Assembly (NCBI GenBank): GCA_020161475.1
Contig: JAIUNQ010000004.1
Coordinates: forward strand, 1 to 62,215
From: Pseudomonadota bacterium
GTDB lineage: Bacteria > Pseudomonadota > Alphaproteobacteria > Rhizobiales > Beijerinckiaceae
Reading direction: 5' to 3'
DNA length: 62,215 bases
Each line of letters opens with the position of its first letter. Positions within the stretch are counted from its first letter, which is position 1. The notes beneath the pieces were generated by a model, which was not told the DNA's origin, did no database searches, and saw only the letters and a program-made list of their open reading frames with translations. The translations under genes and the position numbers were made by a program. Shown here piece by piece: positions 55,326-62,215 of this stretch.

Positions 55326-55655
55326 ATGGCAACGATCGGCACTTTCTCTCACGCCAAGGACGGCTTCCTCGCGGGTTCGATCAAGACCCTCACCCTTGAT
55401 ACCCAGGCCACCTTCGAGCCGGTGGACAGCGAAAGCAAAGGCGCTCCTTCCTTCCGCCTCTACGCCGGCGATGTCGAACTCGGCGCTGCTTGGCCCAAGA
55501 CCGCCCAGAAATCGGGACGCGAATATCATCAGGTCCGCATCGACGATCCGAGCCTGCCCAAGCCGATCTTCGCCAATCTGGTGGTCAATCGAGACGGCGG
55601 CTTCGACCTTCTCTGGAACCGTCCGCGCCGCACGAATAGCCGCACGCGGCACTGA
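55326..55655 (+). CDS. DUF736 family protein
   Basis: The protein has 109 residues. The ATG at 55326 fits GGAG eight bases upstream better than the ATG at 55320. The sequence MATIGTFSHAKDGFLAGSIKTLTL, RLYAGDVELGAAW, REYHQVRIDDPSLPKPIFANLV is diagnostic of DUF736, a small soluble family common on alphaproteobacterial plasmids. Function is unknown; it sits just before the replication cassette. Confidence 0.92.
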   Translation: MATIGTFSHAKDGFLAGSIKTLTLDTQATFEPVDSESKGAPSFRLYAGDVELGAAWPKTAQKSGREYHQVRIDDPSLPKPIFANLVVNRDGGFDLLWNRPRRTNSRTRH

Positions 55656-55851
55656 CCAGCACAACGTAGAGCCGCTCGCCGAAAGGCGGGCGGTATCGAT
55701 GTTGTCTGCTGACAACATTCGGCTTTGAGCTCGCAACCAGCGGTAACTTGTTGTTAACCCTTATTCGCTTGCCAAATCACTGGAATCAGGTCTTTCTCTG
55801 AGACGGAAAAACGCCGTCTGACGGCCAAATACCGTTTTGGGAGCCTAGCCA
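55656..55851 (+). promoter_or_regulatory. repABC upstream region with leader hairpin
   Basis: This region carries a parS-type palindrome at 55701-55716 and a hairpin AGACGG-N7-CCGTCT at 55801-55819 in the probable leader. The repA promoter should lie between them (AT-rich TTGTTGTTAACCC at about 55749-55761), but I cannot fix the -35/-10 boxes with confidence. RepA-RepB complexes usually repress here. Confidence 0.55.
55701..55716. promoter_or_regulatory. parS-type centromere site upstream of repA
   Basis: GTTGTCTGCTGACAAC fits the repABC centromere consensus GTTNNNNGCNNNNAAC and is palindromic apart from its central bases; flanking AT pairs extend the arms. RepB is expected to bind here for segregation. 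Confidence 0.85.
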
Positions 55852-57063
55852 GTGACTGCGCAAGCGACGATCAATCAGCAAAAGGGGCAGACGCTTGCGC
55901 GAATTGCGCGACAGGCCGAAGTACTTTCTGCTCAGCTTTCGTCCTTGAATGCATCACTTTTTCCGCCGACCGCCAAGAAGCGCCTGCGTTCATTTACGTC
56001 GGGAGAAGTTGCGCGGATAGTCGGCGTTTCAGACGGCTATCTTCGTCAACTCTCCATCGATGGTTTGGGCCCGTCGCCGAGTATAGGGCATGGCGGGCGA
56101 CGCTCCTACACAGCAGAGCAAGTTCTGGAACTGAGAAGCTATCTGGGGGAGGCTCGGCCACGCGAGGCATTAGAGTTCATGCCTGTCCGTCGGGACGGAG
56201 ACAAGCTCCAGGTAATTGCTGTCGCAAATTTCAAGGGCGGCTCGGCAAAAACGACCACCGCTCTTTACCTCGCGCAGTTTCTTGCTCTGAAGGGGCATCG
56301 CGTGCTGGCGATCGATCTCGATCCCCAGGCCTCTCTTTCGGCGATGTTCGGGTACCAGCCGGAGCTCGAAATTGGCGAGGGGGACACACTGTACGGAGCG
56401 TTGCGGTATGACAGCCTACGCCGTCCGATGGCTGAAGTCATTCGCCCGACCTATTTTGACGGGATCTCGTTGGTGCCAGGCAATCTCGAACTCATGGAGT
56501 TTGAGCACAACACACCTCAAGCGATGATGGAGGGGAAGCTTCGTGGGGGAGATATCTTCTTCCGCAGGGTGGATGCATGCATTCAGCAGGTTTCCGATCA
56601 GTTTGACGTGGTTGTTATCGATTGCCCGCCGCAGCTCGGCTACCTCACGATGGGCGCGCTAAATGCTGCAACTTCATTGCTGGTGACCATTCATCCGCAG
56701 ATGGTTGACGTAGCGTCGATGTCCCAGTTTCTGCTGATGACCTCTGATCTGATGTCGGTGATCGAGGAGGCAGGCGGGGCACTGGACTATGATTTCATTC
56801 GATATGTGATTACCCGCCATGATCCAAATGATGTGCCTGAGACCCAAATCGTCGCGCTGTTGAGGAATCTGTTCGGGGATGATGTCCTTCGCGCCACAGC
56901 ATGGAAATCGACCGCTATCGCGAATGCGGGCCTTACCAAGCAGTCCTTGTACGAACTCGAAAAAGGGCTGGTTGGCCGGGGGGCTTACGATCGCGCGCTT
57001 GAATCCGTAGATGCCGTGAACTCTGAAATCTTGGACCTGATCAGGAAGGTTTGGCGCCGATGA
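55852..57063 (+). CDS. repA: Plasmid partitioning ATPase RepA (ParA)
   Basis: The protein has 403 residues. The start is GTG at 55852, with GGGAG ten bases upstream. An N-terminal HTH region (SFTSGEVARIVGVSDGYLRQLSIDG) is followed by the deviant Walker A FKGGSAKTTTALYLAQ near residues 129-143, then AIDLDPQASLS and VVIDCPPQLGYL. This is the repABC ParA: it powers segregation and, with RepB, represses the operon. The stop overlaps repB as ATGA. Confidence 0.95.
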   Translation: MTAQATINQQKGQTLARIARQAEVLSAQLSSLNASLFPPTAKKRLRSFTSGEVARIVGVSDGYLRQLSIDGLGPSPSIGHGGRRSYTAEQVLELRSYLGEARPREALEFMPVRRDGDKLQVIAVANFKGGSAKTTTALYLAQFLALKGHRVLAIDLDPQASLSAMFGYQPELEIGEGDTLYGALRYDSLRRPMAEVIRPTYFDGISLVPGNLELMEFEHNTPQAMMEGKLRGGDIFFRRVDACIQQVSDQFDVVVIDCPPQLGYLTMGALNAATSLLVTIHPQMVDVASMSQFLLMTSDLMSVIEEAGGALDYDFIRYVITRHDPNDVPETQIVALLRNLFGDDVLRATAWKSTAIANAGLTKQSLYELEKGLVGRGAYDRALESVDAVNSEILDLIRKVWRR

Positions 57064-58043
57064 ATAAGCGAACAGATCGGATCAGGTCACTCTTTGCTCA
57101 GCAGCCTCCACCTTCGTTGTCCGCAGACAACAAGGGGCCGGAAGTTTTGCGGGTCGCTTCTGGATCGGTGAAGGCGGTCAAAGAGACTTTCTCCGGAATT
57201 GAGCGGGAGAACGAAGAGCTTCGCGAACGTCTTCAAGGGCAGGGCGCTGTTGTTGAAGTCGACACCGCGCTCATTGTGCCTTCCCCGGTGGCGGACCGGT
57301 TCATCGTTGATAATGACGCCTCATATGAGACGCTTCGCCAATCCATCCAGGCGCACGGTCAAGAAGTGCCCGTGCTCCTAAGGCCGCATCCTGAGGAGAT
57401 TGGGCGGTTTCAGATATCCTATGGTCATCGGCGCGTTCGGGCAGCTCGAGACTTAGGAATTCCGGTCAAGGCAACGATCCGCAATTTGACCGATGAGCAA
57501 TTGGTCGTCGCTCAAGGATTGGAAAACGCTGCGCGTGAAGACCTGAGCTTTATAGAGCGCGCCCTTTTTGCCTTGCGACTGGAAAAGCAAGGGTTCGCTC
57601 GAAGCGTCGTTCAGGACGCTTTGACCATTGATCGCGCGGAAGCCTCCAAGCTTGTAGCGGTAGCCAATGCTATTCCTCTCGATGTCTGCGAGGTGATTGG
57701 CAAGGCCCCGAAGATCGGACGCGGGAGATGGCAAGAGTTTTCTGAGGCTCTCAAAACCGAAGGGGCGTTGCAGCGAGTTCGCTCTTTGATGCGAGATCCG
57801 GCGCTCGCCTCTCGCTCGTCGGATGACCGCTTTGCTGCGCTTTTGGCAGCCACTCAGCCCCGTATGGCAGCTCCCGAGGCCGACGTGATTGTGGCGCTGG
57901 ACGGGGATGCTGTTGCGACAGTCAAATCGACGCGGCGGGGAACGACCCTGACTTTTGAGCCGGGGCGAATGAGCGATTTTGGCTCGTTTCTGAGAGGTCA
58001 GATTCCGCAGCTTTACGAGGCCTACAAGGCCCAAAAAGAATAA
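57060..58043 (+). CDS. repB: Partitioning protein RepB (ParB)
   Basis: The protein has 327 residues from the ATG at 57060, which overlaps the repA stop; the upstream TTG at 57051 is not needed. The ParB nuclease-like domain has LRQSIQAHGQEVPVLLRPH and ISYGHRRVRAARDLG. The KorB-like HTH follows (SFIERALFALRLEKQGFARSVVQDALTI). It binds parS-type palindromes, one of which lies inside its own gene at 57116-57131. A minus-strand antisense RNA follows. Confidence 0.95.
   Translation: MNKRTDRIRSLFAQQPPPSLSADNKGPEVLRVASGSVKAVKETFSGIERENEELRERLQGQGAVVEVDTALIVPSPVADRFIVDNDASYETLRQSIQAHGQEVPVLLRPHPEEIGRFQISYGHRRVRAARDLGIPVKATIRNLTDEQLVVAQGLENAAREDLSFIERALFALRLEKQGFARSVVQDALTIDRAEASKLVAVANAIPLDVCEVIGKAPKIGRGRWQEFSEALKTEGALQRVRSLMRDPALASRSSDDRFAALLAATQPRMAAPEADVIVALDGDAVATVKSTRRGTTLTFEPGRMSDFGSFLRGQIPQLYEAYKAQKE
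57116..57131. promoter_or_regulatory. parS-type site inside repB
   Basis: GTTGTCCGCAGACAAC also fits GTTNNNNGCNNNNAAC and occupies repB codons of about 19-24. Its half-sites are the same as those of the copy at 55701, so one protein should bind both. Confidence 0.8.
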
Positions 58044-58104
58044 GCGCTGGAGACGGTAAACTGCCGCCAGTTCTTGGTTTGAGCAAAAGGAAGGATCAAC
58101 CCGC

Positions 58105-58155
58105 AAAAGAAAAAGGCCCCCAACGTTTCCGCCGGAAGCCCTTCTCGTGATTAGC
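58105..58155 (-). ncRNA. repABC antisense RNA (ctRNA)
   Basis: On the minus strand a -35 TTGACA (58185-58190) and a -10 GATTCT (58162-58167) have a 17-base spacer. The start should be near 58155. About 12 bases on, a 10-bp stem with G-U pairs (58134-58143 with 58112-58121) is followed by a T-rich tail, a factor-independent terminator. The roughly 50-nt product lies between repB and repC, exactly where repABC plasmids encode the small RNA that limits RepC synthesis. Confidence 0.88.
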
Positions 58156-58256
58156 ACCTTGAGAATCGCACTTCCACGAATCGCTGTCAAGAGTCCCACA
58201 AGGGAAACTGCCATTTTGGCGGGCGGATTTCTTTTGCCTGATTGAAGGCAAAAACG

Positions 58257-59528
58257 ATGGCACATGGAATTGCAACGACGCCCTTCGGGCGGCGCACGAT
58301 GTCGCTCTGCCTGCTGGCAACCCAGGCACAAGCCAAGAGCGTAGACCCGGAGAAGACCGTCCATAAATGGAAGGTCGTGCAGGCGCTAACAGAAGCGAAA
58401 GACCGACTCGGCCTGCCGGACAGGGCGCTCGCGGTGCTCAACGCCCTGCTATCGTTCCATCAGGAGACGACGCTAACCGCAGGTGATGCCTTGGTGGTCT
58501 TTCCATCCAACACGAAGCTTGCCGCGCGCGCCCATGGGGTTGCACCGACGACCCTGCGGCGCCATTTGGCGATCCTTGTTGATGTCGGCATTGTCATTCG
58601 CCGCGACAGCCCCAACGGCAAGCGCTATGCGCGGCGAGGGGAGGGGGGTGAGATCAGCGAGGCCTTCGGGTTCGATCTCACGCCGCTGGTGGCCCGTGCC
58701 GAGGAATTCGAGGCGCTGGCCGCTGAGGTTGTCGCCGAGAAGAAGGCGCTGCGGCTCGCCCGCGAGCGGGTGACGCTCGCGCGGCGCGACATCACCAAGC
58801 TGATTGCGCTGGGGATGGATGAGGGCATTCCGGGCGATTGGGCTGGTCTACACGCAACGTATCTGGCGCTGGTCGGGGCGCTTAAACGGTCTGCGACCAC
58901 TCAGATTCTGCTTGCCGCAGCGACGGATTTGGAGGAACTCGCCAAGGACATCGCTAACCACCTCGAACTTTTCGTCAATTCTCAAAAATCAGATGGCAAT
59001 GAGTCCCATAATGGCCATCACAAACAGAATTCAAACACTGAATCTTATGAACTTGAACCTGCTTTCGAAAAAGACAGGGACGCGGCACCGTTCTGCGATC
59101 TGACCCCCATCAGCGAAGGTGGTTTGGCCGAAGAGAAGCCGCCTCTCGATCGCTCTGAACTTGGAACGCCGCTGGGCATGGTGCTTCAGGCCTGCCCGGA
59201 AATCGTCGAATATTCCAGCGACAGGGCCGGGGAGGGGACAGCGACACAACCGACCATCGCCAATTGGGCTACTTTCCTCAAAACTGCAGCTCTTGTGCGG
59301 GCCATGCTGGGGATTTCGCCAGACGCCTGGCGCGATGCTGTGGAGACGATGGGCGTTGTCGATGCCTCGATCGTGATTGCGGCGATCCTGCAGAAGGGCG
59401 ACGAGGTGCGCTTCCCCGGCGGTTACCTGCGCGCCCTGACCGAGAAAAAGCGCGCGGGCGAATTCTCCGTCGGTCCCATCCTGATGGCGCTGATCAACGG
59501 CCAGTTGCGCGGGGCGAAACGGGAGTGA
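58257..59528 (+). CDS. repC: Replication initiator RepC
   Basis: The protein has 423 residues. The ATG at 58257 has GAAGG eight bases upstream and gives the usual start; the TTG at 58242 is less likely. HKWKVVQALTEAKDRLGLPDRALAVLNALLSFH and SNTKLAARAHGVAPTTLRRHLAILVDVGIVIRRDSPNGKRYARR are RepC hallmarks, with the second a winged helix that binds the origin, which in this family lies inside repC. It is the essential initiator. The ctRNA upstream controls its translation. Confidence 0.95.
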   Translation: MAHGIATTPFGRRTMSLCLLATQAQAKSVDPEKTVHKWKVVQALTEAKDRLGLPDRALAVLNALLSFHQETTLTAGDALVVFPSNTKLAARAHGVAPTTLRRHLAILVDVGIVIRRDSPNGKRYARRGEGGEISEAFGFDLTPLVARAEEFEALAAEVVAEKKALRLARERVTLARRDITKLIALGMDEGIPGDWAGLHATYLALVGALKRSATTQILLAAATDLEELAKDIANHLELFVNSQKSDGNESHNGHHKQNSNTESYELEPAFEKDRDAAPFCDLTPISEGGLAEEKPPLDRSELGTPLGMVLQACPEIVEYSSDRAGEGTATQPTIANWATFLKTAALVRAMLGISPDAWRDAVETMGVVDASIVIAAILQKGDEVRFPGGYLRALTEKKRAGEFSVGPILMALINGQLRGAKRE

Positions 59529-59634
59529 GGGGCGTCAGAAACGGGCCGCGAACGGACTGGCGAGTTCGTCATTATTGACCGAGAAAACCTGCCACTCCAC
59601 AACCAATAGAATAGCTTTGTTTGCGATTGGGCAT

Positions 59635-60129
59635 CTATCGCTGAGAAAACCTCTCTAGTCGCCGCCGAACTTCAAAAGGCGGTAGTCGGCACCTCGGATG
59701 TGCAAAGAGGCTGATGAGCCCCGTATGCAGGCGATCAACGGCTACATGATTGCCGTTCGCAAGTTGGTCAAACAGCCAAAGAACGCCGTGCATGTCGATC
59801 TGCTCGGCGACCGCCAGTTCACGCAGTGTGCCATCGCCCGTCAGCAGTCCCCACCCGCGCGATTCTGCTATGGCGAATGCAAATGTGTCTGGAACCGATA
59901 GCTGGGCGTGCTGCCGGTTGACAGCCGTTGCGCGCCGGAGCTCGACCGAGGTCAACTCCTCTATGCGTAGACCAAACTGAATTAACCTGTCGCCGAGTTC
60001 GCCGGCTAGTTCTCTTACGAAAAGGAGGTCGGGCACGGCGAACTCGAACGGTAACAGAAACATCTCCTCAAGCAGGTTGGCCCTTTCGAGGTCGATGAGC
60101 ACCGATGTATCGGAGACGAGGATCGACAC
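59635..60129 (-). CDS. PIN-domain-like protein (putative toxin)
   Basis: The protein has 164 residues, starting at a GTG (60129) three bases after the stop of the upstream gene. VSDTSVLIDLERA (Asp7), a middle Glu, VPDTFAFAIAESRGWGLLTGDGTLR (two further Asp) match the acidic cluster of PIN ribonucleases, close to DUF3368. Coupled to the XRE-ImmA/IrrE gene, the pair resembles an addiction or defence module. Confidence 0.75.
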   Translation of the reverse strand: MSILVSDTSVLIDLERANLLEEMFLLPFEFAVPDLLFVRELAGELGDRLIQFGLRIEELTSVELRRATAVNRQHAQLSVPDTFAFAIAESRGWGLLTGDGTLRELAVAEQIDMHGVLWLFDQLANGNHVAVDRLHTGLISLFAHPRCRLPPFEVRRRLERFSQR

Positions 60130-60132
60130 GGG

Positions 60133-61197
60133 TCAAACCGCCACCTGATCGAGCCGCTTGTCGAGTTCGCGAACGGAAATCCCAAGAAGCTCCGCCGCCC
60201 GCGATTCTCCAATGACGCCCTCGGCGAGGGCGCGAAAGCAGAGACGTTCGAAGCGCCGTGGCTCCTCGACCTCGGGAGCGAGGCTTTCCGGCTCCTCATA
60301 AGGCGCCGCACGCCAACCTCGCTCGGTGAAGAGTTTGAACAACCGGGCACAGGCAGGCTGGCTGATGATGCCGAGATCCTTACAGCGATAAGCGAGCGCT
60401 TGGATGCTCACACCAAAGCGCTTCTTCAGAGCCACCAGTTCGCCGATGCTGATTGACGAGCGATGAGCGCCGACTTCCGCACGCAGAACGTCGGCCGGCA
60501 TTAGGAAGGCACCTGCGAACCGATGAGCCGCCTTTTCCTCATCAACTCCATCCGAGGGGGCGATAACCATGTGGCCGAGTTCATGGGCCAGGTTGAACCT
60601 CTTGCGCTCGGACCACGTGCTCCGCTTGACCACAATCACACGCGCAGCGTCCCGCTCCTTGCGGCGCACTTTGGCGGCTAGGCCGTCAACATTGTCGAGG
60701 TCTAGCGAGAGCACCTTAATCCCGCGTTCCTCCAGAAGTTCGGCAAGTTGGGGGATCGGATCATTGCCAAGACCCCAATCCTCGCGAACGGAACGGGCGG
60801 CGTCCTCTGCGTCGCGAATCTCAGAGACTGGATGCGGCGCGCTACGTGGCTGCTCCCATTCGACGCTACGCATGTGAAGTAGGCTTTCCACGGCCAGATA
60901 CCGCTCCAGCATGTGGATGGTGCGCGCCTCCAAGGCTGCCTCCTCCTTCGAGGACGTCCCGACCTTCTTACGAAAATCTACACCTTCCAGCGAAAGCTCA
61001 TCCTCGCTCAGCAGATATTCCTCCGACACGTGGAGCGCTTTCGCGAGCGCGATCAGGACGCGCGAACTCGGCATATCCTCGTTTCGCTCGTATTTACCGA
61101 TGGCCTGCGCGGAGACGACCCCATCCATCGCATCGGCAAGCGCACGCAGAGAGAGGCCCGACGCGGATCGCGCGACCTTGAGCTTGTTTCCGATCAT
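60133..61197 (-). CDS. XRE-ImmA/IrrE zinc-peptidase regulator
   Basis: The protein has 354 residues from the ATG at 61197, with AGGAGG six bases upstream, which decides against the longer frame. The N-terminal XRE HTH is LRALADAMDGVVSAQAIGKYERNEDMPSS. The metallopeptidase domain has FNLAHELGHMVIAP (HExxH-like HELGH). The C-terminus is helical. Such proteins cleave or displace repressors in ImmA/IrrE systems. Here it probably controls or acts as antitoxin for the PIN protein; the arrangement is known in several plasmids. Confidence 0.88.
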   Translation of the reverse strand: MIGNKLKVARSASGLSLRALADAMDGVVSAQAIGKYERNEDMPSSRVLIALAKALHVSEEYLLSEDELSLEGVDFRKKVGTSSKEEAALEARTIHMLERYLAVESLLHMRSVEWEQPRSAPHPVSEIRDAEDAARSVREDWGLGNDPIPQLAELLEERGIKVLSLDLDNVDGLAAKVRRKERDAARVIVVKRSTWSERKRFNLAHELGHMVIAPSDGVDEEKAAHRFAGAFLMPADVLRAEVGAHRSSISIGELVALKKRFGVSIQALAYRCKDLGIISQPACARLFKLFTERGWRAAPYEEPESLAPEVEEPRRFERLCFRALAEGVIGESRAAELLGISVRELDKRLDQVAV

Positions 61198-61615
61198 GGC
61201 AGCCTCCTTGCGTCGTTCGGTTTCCATGATTAGAATATGGGATCAATTTTGTAAACTGATACCCCTTGAAATAGCGTTAATCGCCTCCCACTTACGGGAT
61301 ATGGCCGGTCATCTGGCAGTTTTGTAAACCAAGTTGCGGCGATGCGGGGGCTGGCCTGTTCCCGGTCGTTTCGATCAGCATCAGGCCCGCAGGAATGATC
61401 ATGGCTCTCACGAACACCGAGCTTCGCTACTACGACAGCAATGTGCTCCGCCTGCCAGCGGACAAACGCAAGGAATATCATGGGCAGGTTGACGTTGCCC
61501 CCGCGCCTTAATCCAGTTTGAAGTTCGTTCTGGCCCAGCTGACGTGCTCCCCGATTTTGGGCCACCCAGAACTGGAATTTTCTGGGGTTAGGGCTCATAC
61601 CGGCGGGGGTGCCGG
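61198..61615. other. Intergenic stretch and IS-side flank
   Basis: This 418-base stretch contains the promoter of the XRE-ImmA gene, the gene remnant at 61401-61511, and the probable outer end of the IS3-type element near 61540. Nothing else is seen. Confidence 0.5.
61401..61511 (+). pseudogene. Remnant resembling the N-terminus of a nucleotidyltransferase
   Basis: An ATG with AGGA eight bases upstream opens a 36-codon frame: MALTNTELRYYDSNVLRL then PADKRKEYHGQVD, followed by APAP and a stop. The first 30 residues resemble the start of plasmid-borne nucleotidyltransferases related to the CD-NTase (CBASS) fold, with a charged helix DKRKEYHxQVD. The match is from memory and modest. The gene is cut about 30 bases before the IS3-type element, so that insertion may have removed the rest. 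Confidence 0.35.
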
Positions 61616-62215
61616 TTAGCCATTCATGAGCGATATCGGCGGCTTGTTGCCGATGGCGCTGTGGGGCCGGACCTCGTTGTAGTCTTTACGCCATTCCTCC
61701 ATTTTCGCCCGGGCGTCGTCAAGGCTCATGAACCAGTGAGCATTCAGGCATTCCGCCCGGAATTTGCCGTTGAAGGACTCGATGAAGCCGTTGTCGGTGG
61801 GCTTGCCGGGGCGGGAGAAGTCGAGGATGACGCCCTTCTGATAGGCCCAGAGGTCAAGATCCCGACTGATGAACTCCGAGCCCTGATCAACCCGGATCGA
61901 CTTGGGATAACCGACGGCCCGGCAAACGCGCTCGAGGGTGGCGACGACATCTTCTCCTCGGTAGCTGAACCTCGGATCGACGGCTGGCGAGAACCGCGAA
62001 AAGGTATCGACGATGGTCAGCACACGCAGCTTTCGGCCGGTCGCGAGCTGATCGTGGACAAAATCCATCGCCCAGGTCTCGTTGATCTGGGCATTGAGTA
62101 GCAACGGAACAGAAAACTCACTTAAGCGGCCGAGGTGGGCTTTCCGACATTCCGGCACGGCGTTAGCGCCAGCGATCCAGCTCCTTGATCGTTGACCTGT
62201 GGCATTTGAGGTGAT
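61540..62215 (-). mobile_element. IS3-family element (partial)
   Basis: The element comprises the OrfB part and its outer end near 61540, where TGACGTGCTCCCCGATTTTG may be the inverted repeat (IS3 ends commonly start with TG). The matching end and orfA lie outside the window. Confidence 0.55.
61616..62215 (-). CDS. IS3-family transposase OrfB (integrase core), cut by window edge
   Basis: About 200 codons remain and run off the right edge without a stop. The rve core has Asp in WAMDFVHDQ, Asp in IRVDQGSEF and Glu in NGFIESFNGKFR, with 35 residues between the second Asp and the Glu (DD35E). The end DYNEVRPHSAIGNKPP is the usual C-terminal motif. The DDE triad is complete, so the enzyme could be active if the rest is intact. 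A hairpin ACCGGC-N6-GCCGGT follows at 61599-61616. Confidence 0.9.
   Translation of the reverse strand: MTSNATGQRSRSWIAGANAVPECRKAHLGRLSEFSVPLLLNAQINETWAMDFVHDQLATGRKLRVLTIVDTFSRFSPAVDPRFSYRGEDVVATLERVCRAVGYPKSIRVDQGSEFISRDLDLWAYQKGVILDFSRPGKPTDNGFIESFNGKFRAECLNAHWFMSLDDARAKMEEWRKDYNEVRPHSAIGNKPPISLMNG

Noticed and set aside
55744-55765. GTAACTTGTTGTTAAC as a third parS-type site
   Set aside because: The centre is not GC and the first half-site is GTA, so it does not fit GTTNNNNGCNNNNAAC.
57453-58364. A 303-codon minus-strand frame across the repB-repC gap
   Set aside because: It overlaps repB, the ctRNA gene and repC in antisense and has no motif; the short RNA explains transcription on that strand.

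Overview
The window reads as part of a large, GC-rich plasmid from an alphaproteobacterium. The main evidence is a complete repABC cassette at 55852-59528 (RepA/ParA, RepB/ParB, RepC, an antisense ctRNA and two parS-type palindromes). It also carries a full VirB/VirD4 type IV secretion system and plasmid accessory families typical of alphaproteobacteria (DUF736, DUF2493, DUF6878, DUF6915, a strawberry-notch helicase fusion, a toprim primase). The genus cannot be fixed from the sequence; a sphingomonad, acetic acid bacterium or rhizobial relative would all fit. No relaxase gene, tRNA, rRNA or CRISPR array was seen.

Layout. 1-3960: two IS91-family units in head-to-head orientation, each with a tyrosine recombinase gene ahead of an HUH transposase gene; the left one is cut by the window edge. 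4174-10158: a winged-helix regulator followed by four genes for exported proteins (two outer-membrane barrels, a secreted probable propeller, a DUF1254/DUF1214 protein), which look like one uncharacterised envelope or uptake operon. 10244-22743 (minus strand): virB1-B2-B3-B4-B5-B5'-B7-B6-B8-B9-B10-B11-virD4, tightly packed and mostly translationally coupled. 22854-25804 (plus): a divergent operon of five exported, mostly Cys-containing proteins, including a degenerate nuclease-like protein and a second muramidase-like protein. 25831-30581: an XRE regulator, a large ParB-like protein and small plasmid proteins. A 13-bp AT-rich near-palindrome (ACAATATATTGTA type) recurs at three intergenic regions here and may join the transfer genes, the XRE gene and the ParB-like gene in one regulon.

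30675-46380 is a metal and probably sulfur-stress island. It holds a MerR regulator and its 19-bp-spacer promoter, a His-rich P1B-ATPase, two MFS exporters, a DUF4395 membrane protein, an ArsR-rhodanese fusion, a DsrE-like protein, a bestrophin-like membrane protein, an outer-membrane protein, and a czcCBA efflux operon with a His-rich periplasmic protein, closed by a strong terminator.

46624-55655 is plasmid backbone: a 1554-residue DNA methylase/strawberry-notch helicase fusion, a toprim primase, a MazF/PemK-Phd type toxin-antitoxin pair with a large operator palindrome, a SLOG-family DUF2493 protein, and DUF736 behind a structured leader. 55656-59528 is repABC. 59635-61197 is an XRE-ImmA/IrrE protein plus a PIN protein. 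The right edge holds a short gene remnant that resembles the N-terminus of a nucleotidyltransferase, next to an IS3-family element cut by the window edge.
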